From positions 3,022,501 through 3,086,500 of the forward strand of contig CP047423.1 in NCBI GenBank assembly GCA_014058405.1: a stretch of DNA of 64,000 nt, written 5' to 3'. Made by a program: the position numbers and the translations under genes. Within the stretch, counting starts at the first letter, position 1. The number at the start of each line of letters is the position of its first letter. Under the pieces are notes generated by a model. That model did no database searches. It was not told where the DNA came from and worked only from the letters and a program-made list of their open reading frames with translations. Positions 44,425-53,592 of this stretch are shown piece after piece. This stretch comes from Candidatus Nitrospira kreftii (GTDB lineage Bacteria; Nitrospirota; Nitrospiria; Nitrospirales; Nitrospiraceae).

Positions 44425-47106
44425 ATGAGCGACGACGATCGTGCGTCTCGACCACGGGCCGATATCGATCCCCAGGAGACACTGGAATGGTTGGACTCTC
44501 TTGAGTACGTGCTGGAGCAGCACGGCGTCGAACGAGCAACGTATTTGTTCGAACGGCTTCGAGATCGACTGGGCGAACATGGTGCCCAGGTTTCCCAATC
44601 GGTCAACACTCCATACGTCAACACGATTCCCGCCTCTCAACAACCGCCCTACCCTGGCAACCTCGAGTTAGAACGCCGAATCCGCAGCCTGGTCCGATGG
44701 AACGCCCTCGCGATGGTCGTGAAAGCCAATCAGCAGCGTCCCGGTATCGGCGGACATATTTCGACCTTCGCGTCGGCAGCCACGCTCTATGAAGTGGCTC
44801 TACATCATTTCTTGCGCGGCAAAGAGGGACCTCAGGGCGGCGACCACGTCTACTTTCAAGGTCACGCCGCACCGGGGATCTATGCCCGTGGCTTTGTCGA
44901 AGGACGTTTTCCGGAAGAAACACTCCACCGGTTCCGTGCCGAGCTGGATTCCGATGGGCGAGGCTTATCGTCGTATCCGCACCCCTGGCTACTCCCCCAT
45001 TACTGGGAATTCCCCACGGTCTCGATGGGCCTGGGGCCGATCCTGTCGATTTACCAGGCGCGCTTCAATCGTTACTTACAGGACCGCAGCCTCAAGGACA
45101 CGAGCCAACAACGCGTATGGGCGTTCGTCGGCGACGGCGAAACCGATGAACCGGAAAGCCTCGGCGCGCTCTCGCTCGCTTCTCGCGAACGGCTCGACAA
45201 TCTCATCTGGGTCGTCAATTGTAATCTTCAACGTCTCGACGGTCCTGTACGCGGCAACGGCAAAATCATCCAGGAGTTGGAATCGGTCTTCCTTGGCGCC
45301 GGCTGGAAAGTCATCAAGGTGATTTGGGGCAGTGATTGGGATCCGCTGTTGGCGAAGGACGATGAAGGCCTGCTGGTCAAGCGTATGGGCGAGGTGGTGG
45401 ACGGCTGGTATCAAAAGTATGTGGTGGAAGGCGGCGCCTTCGCCCGGGAACATTTCTTCGGAGCCGATCCGCGACTCCTCAAGTTGGTTGAGAGCCATTC
45501 CGATGAGCAGATTCACAAGATGTTGCGAGGTGGACACGATCCGCGAAAACTCTACGCCGCTTACAAGGCCGCGGTAGAGCACACAGGGCAACCCACCGTG
45601 ATCCTGGCGAAGACGATCAAAGGCTATGGTCTCGGTGAGGCCGGCGAAGGGCGAAACATCACCCATCAGCAGAAGAAGATGAACGAACAGGAGCTACGCG
45701 AATTCCGCACGAGATTCAGCGTGCCGGTGCCGGATTCGCAACTGACATCGACGCCCTTTTATCGACCGCCGGCCGACAGTCCCGAAGCGGCATATCTCGC
45801 AGCGCGGATCAAGACAATGGGTGGCCCCATCCCGGAGCGCCGTGTCACTGTCCAGTCTCTCGATACGCCGGCACTCGACCAGTTCAAGGAATTTCTCGAG
45901 GGCTCGGGGGAGCGTTCAGTCTCCACCACGATGGGTTTCGCCCGAATGCTGAGCCGGCTGCTCGGCATGAAGGAACTCGGGAAATATCTCGTACCGATCA
46001 TCCCCGACGAGGCACGCACGTTTGGACTCGAGGCACTGTTCCGACAATACGGCATTTACTCACATATCGGCCAGCTATACGAACCGGCGGATAAGAGTTC
46101 CCTTCTCTACTATTTCGAGGCAACACACGGGCAAATTCTGGAGGAAGGCATCACCGAAGCTGGGGCCATGTCTTCGTACATCGCAGCAGGCACCGCCTAT
46201 GCGACGCACGGCGTCAACATGATTCCGTTCTACATCTTCTATTCAATGTTCGGATTTCAACGGGTCGGCGATTTGATCTGGGCCGCTTGCGACATGCGCA
46301 CACGCGGCTTTCTATTAGGCGCCACCGCAGGACGCACGACATTGGAGGGGGAAGGCCTCCAGCATCAGGACGGACAGAGCCATCTGCTCGCCAGCGCGTA
46401 CCCGACGATCGCAGCCTACGATCCGGCTTTCATGTTTGAGCTGGCGGTTATTCTCCAAGATGGTCTGAAGAAGATGTACCATGAACAACAAGACTTGTCC
46501 TACTATATCACCCTGTACAATGAATCCTACCGCATGCCGGCCATGCCGCCGAATGCGGAGGAAGGGATTCGAGAAGGGCTGTATCGATTCAGATCCGCGC
46601 CGGATCGAGCGAAGCACCGAGCACAGCTGCTGGCGAGCGGTCCGCTGGTGAACGAAGCGGTGCGCGCCCAGGATCTGTTACTCCGCTACGGCGTAGCAGC
46701 CGATGTGTGGAGCGTGACGAGCTACAAACAACTGCGGATGCGCACGCTCGAAGCTGAACGCTGGAATCTTTTGCACCCGGAAGAGAAACCACGCACGAGC
46801 TTCTTGCAGCAGACGGCCCAGCAGTTCGACGGCCCTTGTGTCGCGGTTAGTGATTACGTCCGCCTGGTTCCACAGCAAATCGCGCCGTGGATTCCCGGTG
46901 GTCTCCTTGTCTTGGGAACGGATGGGTTCGGCCGGAGCGATACCCGCAAGGCATTACGACGGTTTTTTGAAATCGACGCCGAACATCTGGCCGTCGGAAC
47001 ACTCTATGCCCTGTTTCGGCAGGGAACCGTCCAAGCAAACCTCGTGACAAAGGCAACGCAAGACCTTGGAGTCTCGACCGACGCAGAGGCTCCTTGGCAT
47101 CGGTGA
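44425..47106 (+). CDS. aceE: Pyruvate dehydrogenase E1 (homodimeric type)
   Basis: An 893-residue thiamine-diphosphate enzyme of the homodimeric AceE type. The ThDP motif is GDGETDEPESLGALSLASRERLDN, and the N-terminal segment GGHISTFASAATLYEV is characteristic. It decarboxylates pyruvate and transfers the acetyl group to the E2 lipoyl. E2 begins 34 bp downstream, E3 further on. The homodimeric form with a separate E2 is known in Proteobacteria and Nitrospira. CGAGGG precedes the ATG. Confidence 0.95.
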   Translation: MSDDDRASRPRADIDPQETLEWLDSLEYVLEQHGVERATYLFERLRDRLGEHGAQVSQSVNTPYVNTIPASQQPPYPGNLELERRIRSLVRWNALAMVVKANQQRPGIGGHISTFASAATLYEVALHHFLRGKEGPQGGDHVYFQGHAAPGIYARGFVEGRFPEETLHRFRAELDSDGRGLSSYPHPWLLPHYWEFPTVSMGLGPILSIYQARFNRYLQDRSLKDTSQQRVWAFVGDGETDEPESLGALSLASRERLDNLIWVVNCNLQRLDGPVRGNGKIIQELESVFLGAGWKVIKVIWGSDWDPLLAKDDEGLLVKRMGEVVDGWYQKYVVEGGAFAREHFFGADPRLLKLVESHSDEQIHKMLRGGHDPRKLYAAYKAAVEHTGQPTVILAKTIKGYGLGEAGEGRNITHQQKKMNEQELREFRTRFSVPVPDSQLTSTPFYRPPADSPEAAYLAARIKTMGGPIPERRVTVQSLDTPALDQFKEFLEGSGERSVSTTMGFARMLSRLLGMKELGKYLVPIIPDEARTFGLEALFRQYGIYSHIGQLYEPADKSSLLYYFEATHGQILEEGITEAGAMSSYIAAGTAYATHGVNMIPFYIFYSMFGFQRVGDLIWAACDMRTRGFLLGATAGRTTLEGEGLQHQDGQSHLLASAYPTIAAYDPAFMFELAVILQDGLKKMYHEQQDLSYYITLYNESYRMPAMPPNAEEGIREGLYRFRSAPDRAKHRAQLLASGPLVNEAVRAQDLLLRYGVAADVWSVTSYKQLRMRTLEAERWNLLHPEEKPRTSFLQQTAQQFDGPCVAVSDYVRLVPQQIAPWIPGGLLVLGTDGFGRSDTRKALRRFFEIDAEHLAVGTLYALFRQGTVQANLVTKATQDLGVSTDAEAPWHR

Positions 47107-47140
47107 CCAGACAAGCCCGTCTACCTATGAAGGATATGCC

Positions 47141-48466
47141 ATGAAAGTCGAACTGCCGTTTCTGGCGGAAGGTATCGAAGGTGGTGATGTGGTCCAGCTG
47201 TTGGTGCACGAGGGTGACCAGGTGACCGAGGGGCAATCGCTGATCGAGCTCGAGACCGAAAAAGCCACCGTGCCGGTTCCATCGCCGAGCGCCGGGACGG
47301 TCATACGCCTGCTGGTTCAGCAGGGCGATCACGTGAAGGTCGGGCAGGCGCTCATTGATCTGGACGGATCTCAGGGGACGACGAAGATGACAAAGACTTC
47401 GTCATCGGAAATGCCAGCGATGGCATCCGTTCCGCAGCCACCTACCACCGAAACAAGCCAAGGAAATGCTGTAAAGCCTCGAAAACAGGAACAGGCCGAA
47501 CCGACTCCAGCCCTGCCCGAATCGGTTGAGCCATCCACGGAGCAGAAGCCTGTAGCAAACCCCACGCCGCCCACGGGACCCGCTATCCCAGCTTCGCCAT
47601 CGGTTCGGCGGCTCGCACGGGAACTGGGCGTAGACCTCTCCCAGGTCAAGGGATCGGAAGCCGGTAGCCGGATCACTGCCGAAGACGTGAAAACCTTCGT
47701 GCGAGAGCGAACCAAACGTAGCACCGCCCCTGGAGCGGGTGGCCATACCGTTTCTACGTCGTATGGGTCTGAACGGCGCGAGCCGCTTCCGTCCACCAGG
47801 CGAAAGATCGCTGCCAACATGACCCAAGCCTGGACGACGATCCCGCATGTGCATCAATTCCAGGATGCCGATATTACCGATCTCATGGCACTGCTTAAGC
47901 GGTATGCGCCGGAATTTAAGAAGAAAGGTGCCACGCTCACGTTGAGCAGTCTCTTCCTGAAAGCGATCGTCCATGCGCTCAAACTGTACCCTCAACTGAA
48001 TGCGACTCTCGATCTAACTAACGGCGAAGTGATCTACAAGGACTATTACAACCTCGGCGTGGCAGTCGACACCCCAGCTGGGCTGATCGTACCGGTGATT
48101 CACCAGGTGGACCAGAAAGATCTCCTGCAAATATCGCTGGAACTGGCCGATCTCGCCGAACGCACCCGCACGCGAGAGATCAAGCTGGAAGAACTACGCG
48201 GAGCAACGTTTACACTCAGCAACATGGGCGGGATCGGCGCCGGTCCATTCCTGCCGATCATCAATCCGCCTCAAGTCGGCATTCTCGGTGTCGGCAAGGC
48301 CCGCATGACGCCGGTGTATCGTGACGGCCAGTTCGTGCCGCGCCGGGTGCTGCAACTGTGCGTAGCCTACGACCATCGGCTGGTGGATGGAGCGATCGGT
48401 GCGCGCTTTACCAACGAGATTGTCAAAGTATTGGAAGATTTTCAGGGCATGTTCCTGGGACTCTGA
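47141..48466 (+). CDS. aceF: Pyruvate dehydrogenase E2 (dihydrolipoyl acetyltransferase)
   Basis: A 441-residue E2 with one lipoyl domain (lipoyl-lysine Lys41 in ELETEKATVPV), a Pro/Glu-rich linker (about 85-150), a subunit-binding domain (VRRLARELGVDLSQVKGSEA) and a catalytic domain with the active site DHRLVDGA. It passes the acetyl group to CoA. A single lipoyl domain is fewer than the three of E. coli. ATG at 47141 has AGGAT upstream. A repeat of the GTGAAGCGT type lies just after the stop. Confidence 0.95.
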   Translation: MKVELPFLAEGIEGGDVVQLLVHEGDQVTEGQSLIELETEKATVPVPSPSAGTVIRLLVQQGDHVKVGQALIDLDGSQGTTKMTKTSSSEMPAMASVPQPPTTETSQGNAVKPRKQEQAEPTPALPESVEPSTEQKPVANPTPPTGPAIPASPSVRRLARELGVDLSQVKGSEAGSRITAEDVKTFVRERTKRSTAPGAGGHTVSTSYGSERREPLPSTRRKIAANMTQAWTTIPHVHQFQDADITDLMALLKRYAPEFKKKGATLTLSSLFLKAIVHALKLYPQLNATLDLTNGEVIYKDYYNLGVAVDTPAGLIVPVIHQVDQKDLLQISLELADLAERTRTREIKLEELRGATFTLSNMGGIGAGPFLPIINPPQVGILGVGKARMTPVYRDGQFVPRRVLQLCVAYDHRLVDGAIGARFTNEIVKVLEDFQGMFLGL

Positions 48467-48473
48467 AAGGGAC

Positions 48474-48503
48474 GTGAAGCGTATTTCGTGATGGGTGAAG
48501 CGT
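48474..48503. repeat. GTGAAGCGT-type intergenic repeat, copy 1
   Basis: Two GTGAAGCGT units, with TATTTCGTGATGG between them, lie between the E2 and E3 genes. Similar sequence lies after the genes ending at 51201 and 52455, always just downstream of a stop codon. Confidence 0.6.
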
Positions 48504-48530
48504 CCGGAGACGGCAAGATACGGAGGTGGT

Positions 48531-49946
48531 ATGGCTGAATCGCGTTATGATGTGGCGGTGATCGGTGCCGGACCAGGCGGCTATGCCGCAGCATTCCAAG
48601 CCGCAGACCTGGGCTTACGCACCGCCCTGATCGATGAGGACCCACAGCTGGGCGGAACGTGCCTGTTGCGCGGCTGTATTCCCTCCAAAGCCTTGCTGCA
48701 TGCTGCCCGCTTGCTCACCGACGCAGAAGAGGCGGCAGCCTGGGGCATTCATTTCGACAAACCTCGCGTGGACCTGGAAGCATTTCGTGACCGCGTGCAG
48801 GCGATCATCGGCAAGCTCACAAAGGGCGTACGGACCCTGGCCGGCAGCCGGAAGGTGGAGGTCATCCAGGCGCGGGCGACGTTCAAGAATGCGACGACCC
48901 TTCAGCTCTCCGGCCCCAACACACCAGGCGAAATTTCGTTCGCTCATGCCGTCCTCGCCACTGGCTCGCAGCCGACTATTCCGAAATCTCTGAAGCTCGA
49001 CGATCCACGCGTCATGGATTCCACGACTGCACTTCAGTTGGCGGACATTCCCACGCGGCTGTTGGTCGTCGGCGGCGGCTATATCGGCCTTGAGTTGGGC
49101 ACGGTCTATCAGGCCCTCGGCTCTGAAGTCACGGTGGTCGAGGCATTGCCGCGCCTATTGAACAGTGTCGATGCAGATCTTGTGCGGGTGCTCCATCAGC
49201 GGATGCAACGCCGCTTCAAAGCCATCAAGCTGAATACCACCGTGAAAAAACTGGATGCGCGGGAGAACGGTCTGGTTGCAACTCTCACTGACTCTCAAGG
49301 AACCAGCACCGAGATCTTCGATCGCGTGCTGGTCGCCGTGGGACGCCGACCCAGCACAGGCCAGCTTGGGCTGGAACACACAAAGATCGTGCTCGCACCG
49401 AACGGCTTCATCCAAGTCGATCGGCAGATGCGTACGGCCGACCCGACCATCTTTGCGATCGGTGACGTGGTGGGCGAACCGATGCTTGCCCACAAGGCGA
49501 CGCATGAAGGGTTAATCGCTGCTCGAGTCATTGCTGGAAAACAGACAGCCTTCGACGCCGCGGCAATTCCCGCCGTCGTGTTCACCGACCCTGAAATCGC
49601 CTGGTGTGGACTGACAGAAGACACAGCCAAGACCTCGGGGCAAGCCGTGAAGACCGTGCGGTTTCCCTGGGCTGCCTCGGGACGCGCGACGACGTTAGGC
49701 CGCAATGAAGGCCTCACTAAACTTATACTCGATGCAGAATCCGGACGCGTGCTCGGCATGGGGGTTTGCGGCGTCGGCGCAGGTGAGTTGATCGCCGAAG
49801 GGGTCCTCGCGATAGAGATGGGCGCAGTCGCAGAAGACCTCGCGTCCTCCATCCATCCACATCCGACGTTGAGTGAAACAGTCATGGAAGCAGCTGAGTC
49901 CTTCCATGGTTCGCCCACACACCTCTTCATCCCCAAGCGGTCATGA
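48531..49946 (+). CDS. lpdA: Dihydrolipoamide dehydrogenase (E3)
   Basis: A 471-residue flavoprotein. FAD motif GAGPGGYAA (12-20), redox disulfide C44-x4-C49 in GGTCLLRGCIPSK, NAD motif GGGYIGLELG and the interface motif IHPHPTLSE with the catalytic His are visible. It reoxidises dihydrolipoamide of E2 and makes NADH. GGAGGTGG precedes the ATG at 48531. The next gene begins 1 bp after the stop. Confidence 0.95.
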   Translation: MAESRYDVAVIGAGPGGYAAAFQAADLGLRTALIDEDPQLGGTCLLRGCIPSKALLHAARLLTDAEEAAAWGIHFDKPRVDLEAFRDRVQAIIGKLTKGVRTLAGSRKVEVIQARATFKNATTLQLSGPNTPGEISFAHAVLATGSQPTIPKSLKLDDPRVMDSTTALQLADIPTRLLVVGGGYIGLELGTVYQALGSEVTVVEALPRLLNSVDADLVRVLHQRMQRRFKAIKLNTTVKKLDARENGLVATLTDSQGTSTEIFDRVLVAVGRRPSTGQLGLEHTKIVLAPNGFIQVDRQMRTADPTIFAIGDVVGEPMLAHKATHEGLIAARVIAGKQTAFDAAAIPAVVFTDPEIAWCGLTEDTAKTSGQAVKTVRFPWAASGRATTLGRNEGLTKLILDAESGRVLGMGVCGVGAGELIAEGVLAIEMGAVAEDLASSIHPHPTLSETVMEAAESFHGSPTHLFIPKRS

Positions 49947-49947
49947 G

Positions 49948-50667
49948 GTGTCCACGCTCCGCTTGCTCGATCTGACTCTCCCCCTTCCAGTCGAGAATCT
50001 TGCGCTTGATGAAGTATTACTGGAGGAGCTGAATGAGCGGGGGGGAGGCCCTGTGCTTCGCTTTTGGGAAAGCGACCGCCACTTTATCGTGTTAGGCCGC
50101 GCTTCACGCGTGGCCGATGATGTCGACCTGGCTGCCTGCCACGAAGACGGCCTGCCTCTCCTTCGACGCGCGAGCGGCGGAGGAACGGTCTTGCAAGGGC
50201 CAGGTTGCCTCTCGTATGCCTTGGTGCTGCCGCTCGATTGGCATCCAGACCTCGGGAATATTCGCACCACCAATCAATTTATCCTGGAACGCATAGCTGC
50301 GACACTGCGCCAGTGGGAACCGGCCACGGCCTTTCGTGGTATTAGCGACCTCGCAATCGACGACAGGAAAATTTCCGGCAACGCGCAGCGACGAACGGGG
50401 AAATCGCTGCTCTTCCACGGAACGATTCTACATGGCATGGGAGCCGATCTCGTCGCACGATATCTCAAGCACCCTGCACGACAACCGGATTACCGTTCAG
50501 ACCGATCTCACCAGGCGTTTCTTGGAACGATCAACGCTCCACCGCAGGCCATCAAACAAGTCATTGCCGCCGCATGGAACGCGGAACCCATGGATACCGG
50601 CTTACCCATAGCCCGCATGTCCCAGTCCATCGCAACTATCCTTTCACGAAGCCCTGAAGAACCATAG
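49948..50667 (+). CDS. Lipoate-protein ligase/octanoyltransferase-like enzyme
   Basis: A 239-residue protein of the LplA/LipM/LipB fold. RRASGGGTVLQGPG is the substrate-loop motif, and the catalytic Lys lies in LAIDDRKISGNAQRR. It lacks the C-terminal accessory domain of E. coli LplA and may act as a ligase for lipoate or octanoate or as a transferase. GTG at 49948 begins 1 bp after the E3 stop, so it is coupled to the complex whose E2 lipoyl domain it would modify. This fits a self-contained lipoylation unit. Confidence 0.85.
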   Translation: MSTLRLLDLTLPLPVENLALDEVLLEELNERGGGPVLRFWESDRHFIVLGRASRVADDVDLAACHEDGLPLLRRASGGGTVLQGPGCLSYALVLPLDWHPDLGNIRTTNQFILERIAATLRQWEPATAFRGISDLAIDDRKISGNAQRRTGKSLLFHGTILHGMGADLVARYLKHPARQPDYRSDRSHQAFLGTINAPPQAIKQVIAAAWNAEPMDTGLPIARMSQSIATILSRSPEEP

Positions 50668-50775
50668 GACAAACTGTCGTTCTCAGGGACAAGACTGAGA
50701 ACGTGCTGAACCTCAGGCCTCGCCCACTTTCACTGACGAGACAATCTCCTTTATATTTCAATGCGATTATGGCCT

Positions 50776-50803
50776 TGTCGATTTTTGCAACCTCGGACGA
50801 CTA
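50776..50803 (+). promoter_or_regulatory. ECF42-type promoter of second DGPF gene
   Basis: TGTCGA (50776-50781), a 16-nt spacer containing GCAACCTC, then CGACTA. It is nearly identical to 26899-26926 and lies about 25 bp before the DGPF ATG, the expected transcription-start spacing. Confidence 0.72.
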
Positions 50804-50826
50804 TGGTATGTCACGGGAGGTGTCAC

Positions 50827-51201
50827 ATGAAGTACCTGCTACTGGTCCACCATAGCGAAAATGAGTTCACCAAGATCCCTGAGGCAGAGCGGAAAGCGAT
50901 GCTCTTGGAATCAATCCAGCTCTGCCACCACCTCCACGACAAGAGGCAATATATCCATGCCTCACCCTTACAGCCTGAAGCGGCGGGAACAGTCGTTCGA
51001 GTAAGGGACGGCAAGCCGATGGTAACCGACGGACCATTCATGGAAACAAAGGAGCAGCTTGCCGGCTACTTCCTGGTCGAGGCCAATGATCGAGCGGAGG
51101 CTATCAGGATTGCCGAACGAATACCGGGCGCACGGATTGGAACGGTCGAGGTTCGGCCGTTGATTGACATAACAGGGCTGCCAAATACTCGTGAGTCGTG
51201 A
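50827..51201 (+). CDS. YCII-related DGPF-domain protein (second copy)
   Basis: A 124-residue paralogue of the protein at 26990, beginning MKYLLLVHHSENEF and with the conserved VTDGPFMETKEQLAGYF. It has its own ECF42-type promoter but no sigma gene beside it, so it is probably driven by the sigma factor at 27359. GGGAGGTG precedes the ATG. A BNR-repeat gene follows by 72 bp. Confidence 0.88.
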   Translation: MKYLLLVHHSENEFTKIPEAERKAMLLESIQLCHHLHDKRQYIHASPLQPEAAGTVVRVRDGKPMVTDGPFMETKEQLAGYFLVEANDRAEAIRIAERIPGARIGTVEVRPLIDITGLPNTRES

Positions 51202-51219
51202 AGCGTATCTCGTTGAAGC
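51198..51219. repeat. GTGAAGCGT-type intergenic repeat, copy 2
   Basis: GTGAAGCGTATCTCGT followed by TGAAGC overlaps the stop codon of the DGPF gene. Same family as 48474 and 52462. Confidence 0.55.
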
Positions 51220-51273
51220 TGAAAGCTAGTGCTCTTGTTGCGGGATACGAGCGACGAAGATAAGGAGCACCAA

Positions 51274-52455
51274 ATGAGCGTGATACGGCTATTGGTTGGA
51301 ACGAAAAAGGGCGCCTTCCTTCTGACATCCGACGGCAAGCGAAAACGGTGGAAGGTTGATGGCCCTCACTTCGGCGGATGGGAGATCTACCACCTTAAGG
51401 GTTCGCCTGCTGATCCAGATCGGATGTACGCCTCGCAAACGAGCAGTTGGTTCGGCCAGGTCATCCAGCGATCAGATGACGGTGGCAAGACCTGGAATCC
51501 GCCCGGGACAAAACCGGAGGACCTCATGGGGCCGGACGGCATGCCGAAGGGTGAAAGCAATATGTTTGCGTATGACAGCTCCACAGAAACGGGCCAGCCG
51601 ATGACTACACACCAGCACTACGATGGCTCACAGCGTCCGTGGGAATTCAAACGCGTGTGGCATCTCGAACCATCGCTGACCGATCCAGATACAGTCTACG
51701 CCGGTGTGGAAGATGCGGCGATCTTCAAATCCACCGACGGCGGCAAGACCTGGCAGGAGTTGGCCGGACTGCGGGGCGCGAAAGGACAACTGTGGCAACC
51801 GGGCGCAGGTGGGATGTGCCTGCATACGATCTTGCTGAATACCGGACAGCCGGACCGCATGTTCGTCGCCATCTCAGCAGCCGGCTCGTTTCGTAGCGAC
51901 GATGCCGGGCAGACGTGGCGGCCAACCAACAAGGGACTCATGTCGAAGTATGAGTTGCCCGATCCGGATGCGGAAGTCGGCCACTGCGTACATTGCATCA
52001 CGATGCACCCATCACGCCCCGGCGTCCTCTTCATGCAAAAACACTGGGATGTGCTGCGGAGCGACAATGCCGGCGAGTCCTGGCACGAGATCAGCGGCAA
52101 CCTGCCGAGCGATTTCGGATTTCCGATCGCCGTGCATGCGCATGAACCGAACACGGTCTACGTGGTCCCCATCAAAAGCGACTCCGAGCACTATCCGCCG
52201 GAGGGTAAGCTTCGCGTGTACCGCAGTACGGTGGGTGGGAACGAGTGGGAGGCATTAACAAAAGGGTTGCCTCAAGAGAACTGCTACGTGAACATCCTGC
52301 GTGACGCGATGGCCGTTGATCAACTTGATCCCTGTGGCGTTTACTTCGGCACAACCGGCGGACAGGTCTATGGCTCCGCCAACGGTGGAGATAGTTGGAC
52401 AACGATTGTGCGGGATCTGCCGTCCGTGTTGTCGGTGGAAGTCCAAACGCTGTAA
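51274..52455 (+). CDS. BNR/VPS10-type beta-propeller protein
   Basis: A 393-residue propeller with BNR Asp-box repeats (S-x-D-x-G-x-T-W): [51 protein letters not shown] and [13 protein letters not shown]. Similar proteins are sialidase-like or photosystem-assembly-like; no catalytic Arg triad was confirmed, so the role is unknown. No signal peptide is seen, so it is probably cytoplasmic. AAGGAG precedes the ATG. It follows the DGPF gene in the same direction and may belong to the ECF42-type unit. Confidence 0.82.
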   Translation: MSVIRLLVGTKKGAFLLTSDGKRKRWKVDGPHFGGWEIYHLKGSPADPDRMYASQTSSWFGQVIQRSDDGGKTWNPPGTKPEDLMGPDGMPKGESNMFAYDSSTETGQPMTTHQHYDGSQRPWEFKRVWHLEPSLTDPDTVYAGVEDAAIFKSTDGGKTWQELAGLRGAKGQLWQPGAGGMCLHTILLNTGQPDRMFVAISAAGSFRSDDAGQTWRPTNKGLMSKYELPDPDAEVGHCVHCITMHPSRPGVLFMQKHWDVLRSDNAGESWHEISGNLPSDFGFPIAVHAHEPNTVYVVPIKSDSEHYPPEGKLRVYRSTVGGNEWEALTKGLPQENCYVNILRDAMAVDQLDPCGVYFGTTGGQVYGSANGGDSWTTIVRDLPSVLSVEVQTL

Positions 52456-52461
52456 TTTGGT

Positions 52462-52494
52462 GTGAAGCGTGAAACGTCGTTCGTGAAGCGTATC
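52462..52494. repeat. GTGAAGCGT-type intergenic repeat, copy 3
   Basis: Two GTGAAGCG units (52462-52470 and 52483-52490) separated by GAAACGTCGTTC, just after the stop of the BNR gene. Same family as the copies at 48474 and 51198. Confidence 0.55.
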
Positions 52495-52583
52495 GGTCAA
52501 GGATTTCATGTTTCAGGTGTGAGGTTTCTGCACAACTTAAAACGTTGAACATGAAACTTGTAGCTCATCAGCGATGATACGAA

Positions 52584-52880
52584 ATGATACGCGTGATTCT
52601 TCCGCAACATTTGCGAACCTTGGCGCGGGTGGATGGCGAAGTCGTGTTAGACATCGCAAGTCCAGCAACGATTGACGTACTCCTCGATGCGTTGGAGGAG
52701 CGGTATCCCATGTTGCGAGGAACGATTCGTGATCACCTCACGAAACGCCGCCGACCATTCATCCGGTTCTTCGCTTGTGAACAGGATTGGTCGCACATAT
52801 CAGCGGATGCTCCCCTACCAGACGCGGTCGTGAGCGGAACCGAACCATGGTTGATCGTGGGAGCCATGGCTGGAGGCTAA
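52584..52880 (+). CDS. MoaD/ThiS-family small sulfur-carrier-like protein
   Basis: A 98-residue ubiquitin-like protein ending in Gly-Gly (VGAMAGG), which is the mark of sulfur carriers such as MoaD and ThiS. The pattern [15 protein letters not shown] near residue 35 and [15 protein letters not shown] near the end fit the fold. Sulfur-carrier activity would need an E1-like partner, none of which is adjacent. The ATG at 52584 lacks a strong ribosome-binding site. It follows the BNR gene by 128 bp. Confidence 0.78.
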   Translation: MIRVILPQHLRTLARVDGEVVLDIASPATIDVLLDALEERYPMLRGTIRDHLTKRRRPFIRFFACEQDWSHISADAPLPDAVVSGTEPWLIVGAMAGG

Positions 52881-52954
52881 TCGTTGATGAATAAAAGAGA
52901 TTGGGCTCAGGATCCTAGATCTTTATTGATGTACGTAACCACAAGGAGGCCATC

Positions 52955-53554
52955 ATGCATTCTATGACGCTTGCTATTAGCACGCTGTGCATCACGTTGA
53001 GCATCTCGCCGGTTCTAGCCAAAGAGAAGAAACACGAGAAGCCGATGGACCCTCAGGCGATGATGGAGCTCTGGAAGCAGGCGGCCACGCCCGGTGAGCC
53101 GCACAAGCTGTTCGCCACATTAGCCGGCAGCTGGATAACCAATACCAAAGAGTGGATGGAGCCGGGCAAACCGCCGACCGAATCTACTGGCTCTGCGGAG
53201 ATGAAAATGTTGCTGGGCGGACGGTTTCTCTATCAGGAATACAATAGCCACATGATGGGACAGCCCTTCTCGGGAGTCGGCATCGACGGGTACGACAATC
53301 TGACCAAGAAATATGTCACCGCCTGGATCGATACGATGGGCACGGGGATTTTCATCATGGAAGGGACGGCGAGTGTGGATGGCAAAACCATCACCCTGAA
53401 AGGTTCCCATCCGGAACCGGGCGGCGGAAAGATGTCACATCGCGCAGTCTGGAAGATCATTGACACCAATAACCAGACCTTCGACATGTACGGCACGCAC
53501 CATGGGCAGAAGGAAATGAAAGTGCTGGAGATCACGTATACAAGGAAAGAGTAG
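52955..53554 (+). CDS. Exported DUF1579-family protein
   Basis: A 199-residue protein with a signal peptide (LAISTLCITLSISPVLA) and a DUF1579-type core: LFATLAGSWITNTKEW, LGGRFLYQEY, GVGIDGYDNLTKKYVTAWIDTMGTG and the C-terminal strands. The fold is a small barrel of unknown role. GGAGGCC precedes the ATG. It is the last of four plus-strand genes after the second ECF42-type promoter, though internal gaps of 70-130 bp leave co-transcription open. Confidence 0.8.
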   Translation: MHSMTLAISTLCITLSISPVLAKEKKHEKPMDPQAMMELWKQAATPGEPHKLFATLAGSWITNTKEWMEPGKPPTESTGSAEMKMLLGGRFLYQEYNSHMMGQPFSGVGIDGYDNLTKKYVTAWIDTMGTGIFIMEGTASVDGKTITLKGSHPEPGGGKMSHRAVWKIIDTNNQTFDMYGTHHGQKEMKVLEITYTRKE

Positions 53555-53592
53555 GCTGTGGTCGCCTTGGTGGAAACATTGACATAAACGGA

